A stretch of 64,000 nucleotides of DNA from Burkholderiales bacterium (GCA_947464185.1 CANHVY010000014.1:17987-81986); one strand, 5' to 3'; positions 12,479 through 23,139 are shown, counted from the first letter of the stretch. Notes: generated from the letters alone by a model not told the origin. Program-made: numbers and translations.

Positions 12479-13337
12479 GCCAGGGGCTGACCAACCCTCA
12501 GGCCAGGCGTCTGCCGGTGCGCTGCTGCGAGCGGCCCGTGAACGCAGCGGCATGCACATAGGCCTGCTGTCCACGACCTTGAAGGTGCCCGTGCGCAAGC
12601 TGGAACTGCTGGAGAGCGACCGGTTTGAAGAACTGCACGATGCCACCTTCGTCCGGGCCCTGGCACTGTCCGTATGTCGGGTGTTGAAGTGTGATCCCCG
12701 GCCGATCCTGGAGGCCTTGCCACGCCTTGATGCGCGCTCGTCAACCCTGGATCAGGTCAGCCAGGGGGTGAACGAGTCCTTTTCCCAGCGCAGCAGCGCT
12801 CCTGTGGTTCTGCGCTCTGCGGCGGATCGCCGCGGCTGGTGGTGGGCCGTGGTCCTGCTGCTGGTGCTGGCCACGGCCTTGTGGTGGGTTCCTGCGTCCT
12901 GGATGCCTTGGCACAGCATCTCGCCGGGCGCAGCAGACAGCCCGTTGGCGCCCGCAGGCACTGCCGGCACGGGACCAGCGGCGCAGCCCTCTGGCACCGC
13001 CGGGTCCGAGGCCGTGCCGTCAGTGTCTCCTTCATCCACCGGCACGGTTGTCCAGACGGTGCATGGGGCCCCGGCCGAATCGGCCGCCAGTGCAGCCGCG
13101 GGCATGGACTCGGCCGTCATCGTCACGGAGCCCTCCTGGGTCGAGGCCAACGACCTCCAGGGGCGCCAGATCTGGGCGCGTACGTTGACGCCGGGTGAGG
13201 TGGTTGCCCTCGACAATGGGGTGAGCTGGAAGCTGACGATAGGCAATGCAGCCGGCACCCAGGTGCGTTGGCGTGGTCGGGTTGTCGATCTGAGCACCAG
13301 CACGCGGGACAATGTCGCCCGGGTGGAACTTAAATAG
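12471..13337 (+). CDS. rodZ: RodZ family helix-turn-helix membrane protein
   Basis: RodZ links the MreB cytoskeleton to the cell-wall elongation machinery. The 288-residue protein has a cytoplasmic helix-turn-helix domain ([20 protein letters not shown] through CRVLKCDP), a transmembrane helix around residue 122-143 ([18 protein letters not shown]), an Ala/Ser/Thr/Pro periplasmic linker, and a C-terminal DUF4115 beta domain ([20 protein letters not shown]). The start overlaps the end of pilW by eight bases. The pilW-rodZ-ispG order is common in proteobacteria. Confidence 0.9.
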   Translation: MSEPGADQPSGQASAGALLRAARERSGMHIGLLSTTLKVPVRKLELLESDRFEELHDATFVRALALSVCRVLKCDPRPILEALPRLDARSSTLDQVSQGVNESFSQRSSAPVVLRSAADRRGWWWAVVLLLVLATALWWVPASWMPWHSISPGAADSPLAPAGTAGTGPAAQPSGTAGSEAVPSVSPSSTGTVVQTVHGAPAESAASAAAGMDSAVIVTEPSWVEANDLQGRQIWARTLTPGEVVALDNGVSWKLTIGNAAGTQVRWRGRVVDLSTSTRDNVARVELK

Positions 13338-13353
13338 GCGCGGAGACCTCATC

Positions 13354-14631
13354 ATGAGCGACGTATCTGAACCCGTCTTCATCGAGCCGGCCAGCCCGCG
13401 GGCCCGCAGGTCCAGGCAGGCACGTGTGCGCTGGGGGTCTCGCATCGTCACGGTGGGCGGCGATGCCCCTGTGCGCGTGCAGTCGATGACGAATACCGAC
13501 ACGGTCGATGTGATCGAGACGGCCATCCAGGTGAAGGAACTCGCGCAGGCGGGCTCCGAGATGGTGCGCATCACCGTCAACACGCCTGAGGCAGCACAGG
13601 CGGTGCCGCACATTCGAGAGCAGCTCGATCGCATGGGCGTGGACGTGCCGCTGGTGGGGGACTTCCACTACAACGGACACACCTTGCTCAGCCAGTACCC
13701 GGAATGCGCCGCAGCCCTGAGCAAGTACCGCATCAACCCAGGCAATGTGGGCAAGGGCCGCAAGCGCGACGTGCAGTTCGCCCAGATGATCGAGGCCGCC
13801 ATGCGGCACGACAAGGTGGTGCGCATCGGAGTGAACTGGGGCAGCCTGGACCAGGAACTGCTGGCTTCGATGATGGACGACAACGCGAAGCGGGCCCAGC
13901 CCTGGAACGCCCAGCAGGTGATGTACCAGGCCCTGGTGCACTCCGCCTTGCAGTCTGCCGCAGAAGCTCGATCGCTGGGCATGGATCCCGACCAGATCAT
14001 CATCAGCTGCAAGGTCAGCGGGGTGCAGGACTTGATCTCCGTCTACCGTGCGCTCGCGGCCCGCTGCGACCACGCCTTGCATCTGGGCCTGACCGAGGCC
14101 GGCATGGGCACCAAGGGCACAGTGGCCTCCAGCACGGCCCTGGGTGTGCTGCTGCAAGAGGGTATCGGTGACACGATCCGGGTGAGCCTGACCCCCCAGC
14201 CTGGGGAGGCTCGCACCCAGGAGGTGGCGGTGGCCCTGGAGATACTCCAATCGCTGGGTCTTCGCACCTTCAACCCCAGCGTGACGGCCTGCCCGGGCTG
14301 CGGCCGCACCACCAGCACCACCTTCCAGGAACTGGCCAAGCAGATCGATGACCACCTGCGCCGCATGATGCCCGTGTGGAAGTCCCGTTATCCGGGGGTG
14401 GAGACCCTGAGGGTGGCGGTGATGGGCTGCATCGTCAACGGCCCTGGGGAGAGCAAGCATGCCGACATCGGCATCAGCCTGCCCGGCACGGGCGAGGCGC
14501 CCGCGGCGCCCGTGTTCATCGATGGTGAGAAGGCGCTGACCTTGAGGGGCGACGGCATTGCCCAGGAGTTCCACCAGATCGTGGAGTCCTACATCGAGCG
14601 TCGCTTCGGTGCTGCCACGTCCGCGCATTGA
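13354..14631 (+). CDS. ispG: 4-hydroxy-3-methylbut-2-enyl diphosphate synthase (flavodoxin), IspG
   Basis: Catalyses the penultimate MEP-pathway step, converting MEcPP to HMBPP with a [4Fe-4S] cluster. The 425-residue protein has the TIM-barrel start [19 protein letters not shown] and the three cluster cysteines: Cys313 and Cys316 in [10 protein letters not shown] and Cys359 in GCIVNGPGE. It is longer than E. coli IspG because of an insertion around residues 200-260, as in many beta- and alphaproteobacteria. ATG 13354 has a GGAG nine bases upstream and is preferred over the open frame reaching back into rodZ. Dxr of the same pathway is also in this window. Confidence 0.96.
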   Translation: MSDVSEPVFIEPASPRARRSRQARVRWGSRIVTVGGDAPVRVQSMTNTDTVDVIETAIQVKELAQAGSEMVRITVNTPEAAQAVPHIREQLDRMGVDVPLVGDFHYNGHTLLSQYPECAAALSKYRINPGNVGKGRKRDVQFAQMIEAAMRHDKVVRIGVNWGSLDQELLASMMDDNAKRAQPWNAQQVMYQALVHSALQSAAEARSLGMDPDQIIISCKVSGVQDLISVYRALAARCDHALHLGLTEAGMGTKGTVASSTALGVLLQEGIGDTIRVSLTPQPGEARTQEVAVALEILQSLGLRTFNPSVTACPGCGRTTSTTFQELAKQIDDHLRRMMPVWKSRYPGVETLRVAVMGCIVNGPGESKHADIGISLPGTGEAPAAPVFIDGEKALTLRGDGIAQEFHQIVESYIERRFGAATSAH

Positions 14632-14707
14632 GTCTGCCTGCGGCATCGCTTGACTCCCTGCTGATTCTTCCCGCCCTGCCATGGCGCCTGACCGCGCCGG
14701 ACATTCC

Positions 14708-16018
14708 ATGGTCGACAAACTGTTTGCCGTCAAAGGCATGAACGACATCCTGCCTGGCAACGTTCCCCGCAAGGAGAAGTTGCCGGACTCCGCCATCTGG
14801 CGCTGGTTCGAGCGCACGGTGGATACGGTGATGGCCCGACACGCCTATCAGCACCTTCTCACGCCCATCGTCGAGCCGACCCCGCTTTTTGTTCGTGGCA
14901 TCGGCGAAGCCACTGACATCGTGGAGAAGGAGATGTACTCCTGGGTCGATGCGATGAACGGTGATGCGCTGACCCTCAGGCCGGAGATCACCGCGGGCAT
15001 CGTCCGGGCGATGGTGGAGCACAACGCGCTCTACAACGGCCCGCTGCGGGTGTGGTCCATAGGCCCGGTGTTTCGCCACGAGCGCCCGCAAAAAGGCAGG
15101 TACCGACAGTTCTATCAGCTGGACGTTGAAGCCCTGGGCTTTGCCGGCCCGGATGTGGATGCAGAGCTCATCCTGATGGTCCGCAGCCTCTGGCAGGCGC
15201 TGGGTTTACGGGTAGGTGAACACGTGCGCCTCGAACTCAACAGCCTGGGGCAGCCCGCCGAGCGTGCGGCCCATCGCGCCGCGTTGGTAGCCTATTTCAC
15301 CGAACACGCCGCGTCGCTGGACGAGGACAGCCGTCGCCGCCTGCACAGCAACCCGCTTCGCATCCTGGATACCAAGAACCCGGCCTTGCAGGCTTTGGCG
15401 GAAGCCGCCCCGAAGCTCGCCGAACATCTGGGCGAGGCATCCCGTGCACATCTGTCCGCCGTGTGCGCCGTGCTGGACGCCGCAGGCCTGCCCTACAGGA
15501 TCAACCCCCGGCTCGTACGCGGGCTGGACTACTACAACCTCACCGTGTTCGAGTGGGTCACCGATCACCTCGGTTCGCAAGGCACGGTGTGCGGCGGCGG
15601 GCGCTATGACGGCCTGTTCGAGCAACTCGGCGGCAAACCCACACCGGCCATCGGGTTCGGCTTGGGCATGGAGCGGCTGCTGCTGCTGCTGCAGGAAATA
15701 GGGGTGCCGGTGCCCGATCCCGCGCCCGACGTCTACGCCGTACTGCCCGACGCAACCTGCCTTCCTCAGGCCATGGTGGTGCTGGACGCGCTGCGCGAGC
15801 AGGGCCTGTCGGTTCAAATGCACGCGGGCGGCGCAAGTCTGAAGGCGCAATTCAAGAAGGCCGATGCGAGTGGGGCACGTTATGCCTTGGTCTTTGGCCA
15901 GGACGAGCTCGCTGCCGGCCAGGTCTCCATCAAGCCACTTCGTGCCGAAGCACAGGCTCAGTACACCCGACCCCTGCACGACGCGGCGGGTTGGGCCCAC
16001 GAACTGCGCACCGCATAA
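14708..16018 (+). CDS. hisS: Histidyl-tRNA synthetase
   Basis: A class II aminoacyl-tRNA synthetase charging tRNA-His. It has motif 1 ([20 protein letters not shown]), motif 2 ([20 protein letters not shown]), the histidine-specific motif [15 protein letters not shown], and motif 3 ([16 protein letters not shown]), then an anticodon-binding domain. With the ATG at 14708 the protein begins [17 protein letters not shown] and has 436 residues, matching the family; an in-frame ATG at 14681 would add nine residues but has no better ribosome-binding site. It lies between ispG and yfgM-bamB-der, as in many gamma- and betaproteobacteria. Confidence 0.96.
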   Translation: MVDKLFAVKGMNDILPGNVPRKEKLPDSAIWRWFERTVDTVMARHAYQHLLTPIVEPTPLFVRGIGEATDIVEKEMYSWVDAMNGDALTLRPEITAGIVRAMVEHNALYNGPLRVWSIGPVFRHERPQKGRYRQFYQLDVEALGFAGPDVDAELILMVRSLWQALGLRVGEHVRLELNSLGQPAERAAHRAALVAYFTEHAASLDEDSRRRLHSNPLRILDTKNPALQALAEAAPKLAEHLGEASRAHLSAVCAVLDAAGLPYRINPRLVRGLDYYNLTVFEWVTDHLGSQGTVCGGGRYDGLFEQLGGKPTPAIGFGLGMERLLLLLQEIGVPVPDPAPDVYAVLPDATCLPQAMVVLDALREQGLSVQMHAGGASLKAQFKKADASGARYALVFGQDELAAGQVSIKPLRAEAQAQYTRPLHDAAGWAHELRTA

Positions 16019-16044
16019 TCCGCGTTCCCTTCCCGCTTCCTCCC

Positions 16045-16713
16045 ATGGCCACACCTCTCGACCTGCAAGAGCAGGAGCAACTCGACTCGATCAAGTCGTT
16101 CTGGAAACAGTACGGCAACCTCATCACCTGGAGCTTGGTGCTGGTGCTTGGCGCGTTCGCCGCCTGGAACGGCTGGAACTGGTACCAGCGGGACCAGGGC
16201 ATCAAGGCAGGCGCCATGTTCGACGAACTGGATCGTTCTGTGCAGGCGGGTGACGCCGAGCGTTCGGCCAAGATCTTTTCAGACCTCCAGGCGCGCTACC
16301 CTGCTGCCCAGTGGACCGCGCAAGGCGGGCTGATGCTGGCCCGGCTGCAGATCGAGAAGGGCCAAGGGGATGTGGCAACCCAGGTCTTGCGCTGGGTGGT
16401 GGACAAATCCAAGGATGAAGGCCTGCGCGCCCTGGCGGCGCTGCGGTGGGCAGGCATTGAACTCGACGCCAAGCGATGGGATGAAGCCTTGAAGGTGCTG
16501 GAGTCCGCGAACGTCAAGGGCTATGAGGCCTTGGTATTCGACCGCCGCGGTGACATCCTGTTGGCCCAGGGCAAGCCGCAGCAAGCCGCTGAGGCCTTGC
16601 TCTCGGCTTGGAAGGGTTTGCCTGAAAACGTGGAGTACCGCCGGGTGGTGGAGGCCAAGCTCTACACCCTGGGGGTTTCGCCCGCGTCAGCTGCTTCGGG
16701 GGTGCAGAAGTGA
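16045..16713 (+). CDS. yfgM: YfgM family TPR protein (SecYEG-associated chaperone-like)
   Basis: In E. coli YfgM binds SecYEG and PpiD and helps periplasmic folding. The 222-residue protein has a short cytoplasmic N-terminus (TPLDLQEQEQLDSIKSFWKQ), one transmembrane helix (about residues 25-45, LITWSLVLVLGAFAAWNGWN) and a periplasmic TPR-like domain (DUF2133 region) with repeated helical pairs. The ATG at 16045 matches the conserved family start. The stop overlaps the bamB GTG start. hisS-yfgM-bamB-der is the same order as in E. coli. Confidence 0.88.
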   Translation: MATPLDLQEQEQLDSIKSFWKQYGNLITWSLVLVLGAFAAWNGWNWYQRDQGIKAGAMFDELDRSVQAGDAERSAKIFSDLQARYPAAQWTAQGGLMLARLQIEKGQGDVATQVLRWVVDKSKDEGLRALAALRWAGIELDAKRWDEALKVLESANVKGYEALVFDRRGDILLAQGKPQQAAEALLSAWKGLPENVEYRRVVEAKLYTLGVSPASAASGVQK

Positions 16714-17840
16714 GCTGGAGGGTGGGCGGACGGTGTCCCGGCTGGCTGGCCGCGCTGACCTGCGCTGCCTTGCTGGCCGCCTGCAGCAGTGACAAGCCCA
16801 AGCCCACGCCCCTGGAGCCTCTGACACCCAAGATCGCAGGCCGTCAGGTCTGGCAGGCCAAGTTCACGGGCGTGCAGTTCCCTCTGTCGGTTGCTGCACG
16901 CGATGGGGCCTTCATCATCGCGGGCGACGACGGCACGGTGTTGTCCCTGGAGGCCACCACAGGGCGAGAGATCTGGCGCGCTCAGGTGGGCAGCGGGATC
17001 TCCGCGGGTGTGGGCACGGACGGTCGGTTCACTTCGGTGGTCACGCGAGGCTATGAGGTGGTGACGCTTGAACAGGGGCGTGTGCTGTGGAAGGCCAAGC
17101 TCTCCGGGCCCGTCATGTCCGCTCCTCTGGTGGCAGGCGAGCGTGTCTTCGTCATGGGGGTGGACCGTGCGGTTCATGCCTTCGACGCCATCGACGGCAA
17201 GAAGTTATGGATGCTACAGCGCCCTGGTGATGCACTGACACTGGGTCAGGCAGGAGTGGTGTCGGCCGTGCGCGATACCCTGGTCGTCGGCCAGGGCCCG
17301 CGCATGACGGGCGTGGACTCTTTGCGCGGGACCGTGCGGTGGGAGGCTTCGGTGGCCAATCCGCGCGGTACCAACGAGGTGGAACGGCTGGCAGATCTGG
17401 TGGGCCCTGCCGCACGGGTCGGCAATGTGCTTTGCGCGCGTGCCTTCCAGGCCACGGTGGGCTGTGTCGATGCCGTACGCGGCAGCCTGCTGTGGTCCCG
17501 CAATACCTCAGGCGGCCAGGCCATTGGGGCGGATGACAGGGTCGTGGTGGCCGGCGATGGCTCTGATCGGTTGTCGGGCTGGCGCCAGGGCACTGGCGAG
17601 TTGCTCTGGACCCACGAGAAGTTGCTGTTCCGAGGCCTGTCGGGCGTGCTGGTCGCAGGTCGTACCGCCGTGGTGGGAGATGCGCAGGGCTTCGTGCACT
17701 TCCTGGACCGTGAGGACGGCCAGCCCTTGCTGCGCCTGTCGACCGACGGCAGCGGCGTGGTAGGGGCACCTGTCGTCCATGGTGCCACCATGCTGGTGGT
17801 GACGCGGGCAGGCGGGCTGTATGCCTTCCGCCCCGAGTGA
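16710..17840 (+). CDS. bamB: Outer membrane protein assembly factor BamB
   Basis: A lipoprotein of the BAM complex that binds BamA POTRA domains and speeds beta-barrel insertion. The 376-residue protein begins with a signal peptide and lipobox (LLAACSSDK, lipidated Cys near residue 28), followed by an eight-bladed PQQ-like beta-propeller with repeats such as FIIAGDDGTVLSLEATTGREIW and AVHAFDAIDGKKLWML. GTG at 16710 overlaps the yfgM stop (GTGA), indicating coupling. BamA and Skp, acting in the same pathway, lie at 38245-41063. Confidence 0.93.
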   Translation: MSWRVGGRCPGWLAALTCAALLAACSSDKPKPTPLEPLTPKIAGRQVWQAKFTGVQFPLSVAARDGAFIIAGDDGTVLSLEATTGREIWRAQVGSGISAGVGTDGRFTSVVTRGYEVVTLEQGRVLWKAKLSGPVMSAPLVAGERVFVMGVDRAVHAFDAIDGKKLWMLQRPGDALTLGQAGVVSAVRDTLVVGQGPRMTGVDSLRGTVRWEASVANPRGTNEVERLADLVGPAARVGNVLCARAFQATVGCVDAVRGSLLWSRNTSGGQAIGADDRVVVAGDGSDRLSGWRQGTGELLWTHEKLLFRGLSGVLVAGRTAVVGDAQGFVHFLDREDGQPLLRLSTDGSGVVGAPVVHGATMLVVTRAGGLYAFRPE

Positions 17841-17919
17841 CCGTTCGCCCATCTGAGCTTCCGCGCAACGGCCTGGGGCCTTGGCGGGGGCTTCCCCCTC
17901 AAGTATTGAGACTGCATCC

Positions 17920-19263
17920 TTGAAACCGGTCATTGCCATCGTCGGCCGACCCAATGTCGGCAAGAGCACCCTGTTCAATCGACTGACCAGGAGCCGGGAT
18001 GCGATCGTCGCCGACTTCGCCGGCCTCACACGGGATCGTCACTATGGTGATGCGCGGCTGGGGCCGAGGGAATTCATCGTCATCGACACCGGCGGTTTCG
18101 AGCCAGACTCCTCGACCGGCATCGTGCGGGAGATGGCCCGACAGACCCGCCAGGCCGTGGCCGAGGCCGATGTCGTGGTCTTCGTCGTGGACCTGCGTGC
18201 CGGGCTGTCGGCCCAGGACCACGACATCGCCAGCTACCTTCGTGCCGAGCGCAAGAAGGTCCTGCTGGCGGCCAACAAGGCCGAGGGCATGCGCGATTCC
18301 CCGCTGCTGTCGGAGTTCTTCGAACTGGGCATTGGTGACCCGATTCCGATTTCCTCCGCCCATGGGCAAGGCATCCGCAGCCTTGTCGAAGAGGCACTGG
18401 AAGGCTTCGATTTCGACGAGGATATTCCCTCAGATGATCAGGCAGACTCACAGGATCGGCCCATCCGGCTGGCCGTGGCGGGTCGGCCGAATGTGGGCAA
18501 GTCGACCTTGATCAACACCTGGCTGGGTGAAGAGCGCCTGGTGGCCTTCGACTTGCCTGGCACCACGCGGGACGCGATCTCGGTGCCCTTCGAGCGCGAT
18601 GGTCTGCGCTACGAGTTGATCGACACGGCTGGCCTGCGCCGCAAGGGCAAGGTGTTCGAGGCGGTCGAGAAGTTCTCGGTGGTCAAGACCTTGCAGGCGA
18701 TCGCCGATGCGAATGTCGTCTTGCTGCTGCTGGATGCCACCCAGGGGGTGTCGGATCAGGATGCCCATATCGCCGGCTACATCCTCGAATCGGGCAGGGC
18801 GGTGGTGATCGCTGTCAACAAGTGGGACGCCATCGACGGCTACCAGCGGGAGATGCTCCTGCGCTCCATCGAGCAGCGTCTGGCATTCCTCAAGTTCGCC
18901 CCCGTTCTGCACATATCGGCGCTCAAGCGCCAGGGACTCAGCCCGGTGTGGAAGTCCATCGCTTTGGCACATGCCTCTGCCATCTGCAAGATGCCCACGC
19001 CCACGCTGAACCGCGTCCTGCAGGAAGCGGTGGCGCACCAGCAGCCGCCGCGGGCAGGGCGCTTCCGTCCCAAACTGCGTTACGCGCACCAGGGCGGGAT
19101 GAATCCGCCAGTGGTGGTGGTCCACGGCACGTCGCTGGACGCGGTTCCGGACTCCTACAAGCGCTACATCGAAGGTCGCATACGGGACCACTTCAAGCTC
19201 GTCGGCACGCCGCTTCGTTTGCAGATGCGTTCGGCAGACAACCCTTTTGACAAGGCTGAATAA
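17920..19263 (+). CDS. der: Ribosome biogenesis GTPase Der (EngA)
   Basis: An essential GTPase with two tandem G domains and a KH-like domain that acts in 50S assembly. First G domain: [23 protein letters not shown]. Second: [38 protein letters not shown]. The KH-like end includes [18 protein letters not shown]. The TTG at 17920 gives [16 protein letters not shown], the standard start, and 447 residues; an upstream TTG at 17881 would add 13 non-conserved residues. Its position between bamB and hfq is typical. Confidence 0.96.
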   Translation: MKPVIAIVGRPNVGKSTLFNRLTRSRDAIVADFAGLTRDRHYGDARLGPREFIVIDTGGFEPDSSTGIVREMARQTRQAVAEADVVVFVVDLRAGLSAQDHDIASYLRAERKKVLLAANKAEGMRDSPLLSEFFELGIGDPIPISSAHGQGIRSLVEEALEGFDFDEDIPSDDQADSQDRPIRLAVAGRPNVGKSTLINTWLGEERLVAFDLPGTTRDAISVPFERDGLRYELIDTAGLRRKGKVFEAVEKFSVVKTLQAIADANVVLLLLDATQGVSDQDAHIAGYILESGRAVVIAVNKWDAIDGYQREMLLRSIEQRLAFLKFAPVLHISALKRQGLSPVWKSIALAHASAICKMPTPTLNRVLQEAVAHQQPPRAGRFRPKLRYAHQGGMNPPVVVVHGTSLDAVPDSYKRYIEGRIRDHFKLVGTPLRLQMRSADNPFDKAE

Positions 19264-19357
19264 GCGCACGCGGATTTGTTCCTCTCCCTCGTCCCTTGCG
19301 GGCGTGAGGGACAGCCCCATGTGATAAGGTGACAAGTCTTCCATCACGGAGCATATC

Positions 19358-19597
19358 GTGAGCAACAAAGGCCAACTTCTTCAAGATCCGTTCCTCAACC
19401 TTTTGCGCAAGGAACACATCCCGGTCTCCATCTACCTGGTCAACGGCATCAAGCTGCAGGGTCAGATCGAGTCTTTCGACCAGTACGTCGTGTTGCTGCG
19501 CAACACGGTGACGCAGATGGTCTACAAGCACGCTATCTCGACGGTGGTGCCCGGACGTGCTGTGAACTTCCACGCCAGCGAACCCGAGCCCGTCTAA
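19358..19597 (+). CDS. hfq: RNA chaperone Hfq
   Basis: A hexameric Sm-like protein that pairs small RNAs with mRNAs. At 79 residues it has the Sm1 motif ([25 protein letters not shown] without the short linkers) and the Sm2 signature [12 protein letters not shown], with conserved Gln8, Phe42 and Tyr55-type RNA contacts in the usual places. The C-terminal tail is short, as in other betaproteobacteria. It starts with GTG at 19358 after a GGAG at 19348-19351. An inverted repeat GTCCCT/AGGGAC at 19291-19312 lies in the leader. hflX-hflK-hflC follow, as in E. coli. Confidence 0.97.
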   Translation: MSNKGQLLQDPFLNLLRKEHIPVSIYLVNGIKLQGQIESFDQYVVLLRNTVTQMVYKHAISTVVPGRAVNFHASEPEPV

Positions 19598-19643
19598 AGC
19601 GGCTCAGCAGCCTCGACCAGCCTCTTTTTGGACCCCACCCCAC

Positions 19644-20855
19644 TTGAAGACCTCGCCTGAAACGCTCGAGGCTGTCCGCAGCCCCAGGCCGAATGCCGTG
19701 CTGGTGGGGGTGGACTTCGGTCAAGGCGGCTGGTTCGATGCCGAACTCGAGGAACTCGCCTTGCTGGCCACGTCTGCAGGTGACGAACCCGTGGCTCGCG
19801 TCACCGCACGGCGAAAGGCGCCTGATGCGGCACTGTTCGTCGGGTCTGGAAAGGCCGAGGAGATCAAGGCTCTCGTGGCGGGTACGGCGGCGCAAGGTGT
19901 GATCTTTGACCAGGCATTGAGTCCCGTGCAGCAACGCAACCTGGAGCAGTTCCTTGGCGTTCCTGTGTCCGACCGCACGGCCCTGATCCTGGACATCTTC
20001 GGTGACCGGGCACAAAGTCATGAAGGCAAGCTTCAGGTGGAGCTCGCCCGCCTGCAGTACCTGTCCACCCGCCTGGTGCGCCGCTGGTCTCACCTGGAGC
20101 GGCAACGGGGCGGCATTGGTACGCGCGGGGGCCCAGGCGAAACGCAGATCGAGTTGGACCGGCGCATGATTTCCGAGCGAATCAAGAGCGTCAAGGCGCG
20201 GCTTGAGAAGGTCAAGAAGCAGCGGGCTACGCAGCGACGGGCACGCCTGAGGCGCGGCGCCTTCAAGGTGTCGCTCGTCGGTTACACCAACGCCGGCAAG
20301 TCCACGCTTTTCAACTCACTCGTCAAGGCGCGCTCGTACGCGGCAGATCAGTTGTTCGCCACACTGGACACCACCACCCGCGGCATGTGGCTCGAACAGG
20401 CGCAGACCTCAGTGTCCTTGTCGGACACGGTGGGGTTCATCCGTGATCTGCCCCACAAGTTGGTGGAGGCCTTCCAGGCCACACTCTCCGAAGCCGTGGA
20501 CGCCGACCTCCTTCTCCATGTCATGGACGCTTCCAGTCCGGTTCTGCAGGAGCAAAAAGACGAGGTGGACCGTGTGCTGCAGGACATTGGTGCCGGTGCC
20601 GTACCGCAGATCCTGGTCTGCAACAAGCTGGATCGTCTTGAGCCTTCGGCGCGTCCCCGTCAACAGGTGGATGTGTACGAGGACCGTTCGGGCCGGCAGG
20701 TGACGCGTGTTTTTGTAAGCGCTCTGGAGGGCATGGGCCTTGAGGACTTGCGTGGCGCGATTGCGGCCCGAGCAGTCTCATTGCACGAACCTCAAACAGA
20801 CGATGAGCCACATCCAGACGGACAGCCCTTTTTGCATGCTTTGACCGACTCATGA
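19644..20855 (+). CDS. hflX: GTPase HflX
   Basis: A ribosome-associated GTPase that splits or rescues stalled 70S ribosomes under stress. The 403-residue protein has the HflX N-domain (GKAEEIKALV, FDQALSPVQQRNLEQ), the linker helix with RGGIGTRGGPGETQIELDRR, and a G domain with GYTNAGKSTLFNSL, DTVGFIRDLPHKLVEAF and NKLD. The start is a TTG at 19644 giving MKTSPETLEAV; an alternative non-AUG start nearby cannot be excluded. Its stop overlaps the hflK start by the ATGA arrangement. Confidence 0.94.
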   Translation: MKTSPETLEAVRSPRPNAVLVGVDFGQGGWFDAELEELALLATSAGDEPVARVTARRKAPDAALFVGSGKAEEIKALVAGTAAQGVIFDQALSPVQQRNLEQFLGVPVSDRTALILDIFGDRAQSHEGKLQVELARLQYLSTRLVRRWSHLERQRGGIGTRGGPGETQIELDRRMISERIKSVKARLEKVKKQRATQRRARLRRGAFKVSLVGYTNAGKSTLFNSLVKARSYAADQLFATLDTTTRGMWLEQAQTSVSLSDTVGFIRDLPHKLVEAFQATLSEAVDADLLLHVMDASSPVLQEQKDEVDRVLQDIGAGAVPQILVCNKLDRLEPSARPRQQVDVYEDRSGRQVTRVFVSALEGMGLEDLRGAIAARAVSLHEPQTDDEPHPDGQPFLHALTDS

Positions 20856-22207
20856 ACCCATCCCCCTCCCAACCGGCCGGCGTTGAAGAGTCGGCCAACG
20901 CATCGCCCTTCAGGCGCGGTTTCCGCCGCGTGCGGGAAGCATTTCATCGGTGGCGGGAAGGCTTTGCTGCGCTCCTGGGGCGGCGCGGCCGATGGCTGAT
21001 GGCCAATGGCCGTCAGGACGGCCCGCCTGATCTCGACGAGCTGTGGCGAGACTTCAATCGCAAGCTCAATGGACTGTTCCGGGGCAAAGGTATCGGATCC
21101 GGTCCGCAGCGCGAACCTTCGGGTGAGGGTCCCCAGTCACCACGGAACATGCGCAATGCGGGCATTGGCGGCGGCCTGATTGCCGGTGTGGCGGCGCTGG
21201 TGTGGTTGGGCAGCGGCTTCTTCATCGTCCAGGAAGGTCAGCAAGCGGTGGTGACATCCTTCGGGAAGTACAGCTACACCTCGGATGCTGGTTTCCAGTG
21301 GCGCTTCCCTTATCCGTTCCAGTCGCACGAGACCGTCAGCGTCACGCAACTCCGCTCGGTGGACGTCGGGCGCAACACGGTGGTGCCGACCACCGGCCTG
21401 CGCGATTCGTCGATGCTCACCGAGGACGAGAACATCGTCGACATACGGTTCACCGTGCAGTACCGGCTCAAGGACGCACGGGCCTACCTTTTCGAAAACT
21501 TTCGCCCGGACGAGGCGGTGGTGCAGGCGGCCGAGTCGGCTGTGCGCGAAATCGTGGGTCGCAGCAAGGTCGATCAGGTGCTCTACGAGCAGCGCGATGC
21601 CATCGCCACGGACCTGATGAAGTCCTTGCAAGCGCAGTTGGACCGCTTGAATACCGGCATCGTCGTGGCCAACGTCAACGTTCAGAACGTACAGGTCCCT
21701 GAGCAGGTGCAGGCCGCGTTCAACGACGCAGTGAAGGCCGGTGCCGATCGCGACCGGTTCAAGAACGAGGGCCAGGCCTATGCCAGCGATGTCATCCCCA
21801 AGGCAAGGGGAACTGCGGCGCGTTTGCGCGAAGAGTCTGAAGGCTACCGGTCGCGCGTCATTGCGCAGGCCGAGGGTGATGCACAACGCTTCAAGTCCGT
21901 ACTGAACGAGTACCAGAAGGCTCCGGGGGTGACCCGAGACCGCCTGTATCTGGAAACCATGCAACAGGTGTACTCCAACGTGACCAAGGTCATGGTGGAC
22001 AGTCGCAGCGGTTCGAACCTCCTGTACTTGCCGCTGGACAAGATACTCCAGCAGCAAGGGGTGTCTGCGGCGGGCGCCGCAAACGCCGCGCCCGCACCGG
22101 ATGCGGCTGCGCCGGCGGGCATGACGAGCGCGGCGGGCACGGTGGTGCCGCCAGCCGACGTTCGTTCGCGTGATGGCGCGCGCACACGCGACCGAGAAGG
22201 CCGTTGA
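20852..22207 (+). CDS. hflK: FtsH protease modulator HflK
   Basis: A SPFH/prohibitin-family inner-membrane protein forming the HflKC complex around FtsH. After a transmembrane helix near residue 107-127 (IAGVAALVWLGSGFFIV) comes the SPFH domain (VQEGQQAVVTSFGKY through VPEQVQAAFNDAVKAGADR), then a coiled-coil and an Ala/Pro-rich tail. The cytoplasmic N-terminus is long, about 105 residues, with an Arg-rich stretch (RRGFRRVREAFHRWREGF) before the usual PPDLDELWRDFNRKLNGLF segment. It is coupled to hflX by ATGA and followed by hflC. Total length is 451 residues, against about 419 in E. coli. Confidence 0.95.
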   Translation: MNPSPSQPAGVEESANASPFRRGFRRVREAFHRWREGFAALLGRRGRWLMANGRQDGPPDLDELWRDFNRKLNGLFRGKGIGSGPQREPSGEGPQSPRNMRNAGIGGGLIAGVAALVWLGSGFFIVQEGQQAVVTSFGKYSYTSDAGFQWRFPYPFQSHETVSVTQLRSVDVGRNTVVPTTGLRDSSMLTEDENIVDIRFTVQYRLKDARAYLFENFRPDEAVVQAAESAVREIVGRSKVDQVLYEQRDAIATDLMKSLQAQLDRLNTGIVVANVNVQNVQVPEQVQAAFNDAVKAGADRDRFKNEGQAYASDVIPKARGTAARLREESEGYRSRVIAQAEGDAQRFKSVLNEYQKAPGVTRDRLYLETMQQVYSNVTKVMVDSRSGSNLLYLPLDKILQQQGVSAAGAANAAPAPDAAAPAGMTSAAGTVVPPADVRSRDGARTRDREGR

Positions 22208-22221
22208 GGGGAGCCCGACAC

Positions 22222-23118
22222 ATGAACCGCATTGGCATTACCCTGTCTGGCCTGTTGGCCTTGGTCCTGGTCGCGTCATCGACCCTGTTCGTGGTCGATC
22301 AGCGCCAGGTGGGCGTCATCTACGCGCTGGGTGAGATCAAGGAAGTCATCACCGAACCAGGGCTGAAGTGGAAGCTCCCGCCGCCGTTCCAGAATGTCGT
22401 TTTTCTCGACAAGCGCGTGCAGACCCTGGACAGCCCGGAGACACGCCCCATCTTCACCGCTGAAAAGAAGAGCCTGGTCATTGATTGGTTGGTCAAGTGG
22501 CGCATCAGCGAGCCTCGCCAGTTCATCCGCAACAACGGGGTGGACTTCCGCAACCTGGAAAGTCGGTTGAGCCCGGTGGTTCAGGCTGCATTCAACGAGG
22601 AGGTCACCAAGCGCGACGTGCTCAGCGTGCTGTCCCGCGAGCGCGAGAAAGTCATGAACGATGTTCGAAGCCGGCTGGCGGACGAGGCCAAGTCCTTCGG
22701 CATCGAGATCATCGATGTACGGATCAAGCGTGTCGACTTCGTCGCCGACATCACGGATTCCGTCTATCGCCGGATGGAATCAGAGCGCAAGCAAGTGGCC
22801 AATGAGCTGCGATCGCAAGGTGCGGCCGAAGGCGAGAAGATCCGGGCCGATGCCGACCGGCAGCGCGAGGTCATCATCGCCGAAGCCTACCGAGACGCGC
22901 AGAAGATCAAGGGCGAGGGCGATGCGAAGGCCTCTGCTCTGTACGCGGAGTCCTTTGGACGAGACCCGCAATTCGCGCACTTCTACCGCAGCCTGGAGGC
23001 CTACCGCGCCAGCTTCCGCAGCAAGTCGGATTTGATGGTGTTGGAGCCTGGAAATGATTTCTTCAGGGCCATGCGAGGGCAGGGCGGCTCTTCGCCTGCT
23101 GCTGCGCCCAAGAAGTGA
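22222..23118 (+). CDS. hflC: FtsH protease modulator HflC
   Basis: Partner of HflK in the membrane complex that regulates FtsH. The 298-residue protein has an N-terminal signal-anchor helix (ISLSG-type segment, about residues 5-24, ending STLFVVDQRQVGVIYALGEI), an SPFH domain with VKWRISEPRQFIRNN, and a coiled-coil with repeated EGEKIRADADRQREVI-type heptads. ATG 22222 is preceded by a GGGGAG and matches the family start; an in-frame ATG six codons upstream is less likely. FtsH itself is not in the window. Confidence 0.95.
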   Translation: MNRIGITLSGLLALVLVASSTLFVVDQRQVGVIYALGEIKEVITEPGLKWKLPPPFQNVVFLDKRVQTLDSPETRPIFTAEKKSLVIDWLVKWRISEPRQFIRNNGVDFRNLESRLSPVVQAAFNEEVTKRDVLSVLSREREKVMNDVRSRLADEAKSFGIEIIDVRIKRVDFVADITDSVYRRMESERKQVANELRSQGAAEGEKIRADADRQREVIIAEAYRDAQKIKGEGDAKASALYAESFGRDPQFAHFYRSLEAYRASFRSKSDLMVLEPGNDFFRAMRGQGGSSPAAAPKK

Positions 23119-23139
23119 TGCTGGTGCGGAGCGATTGAG

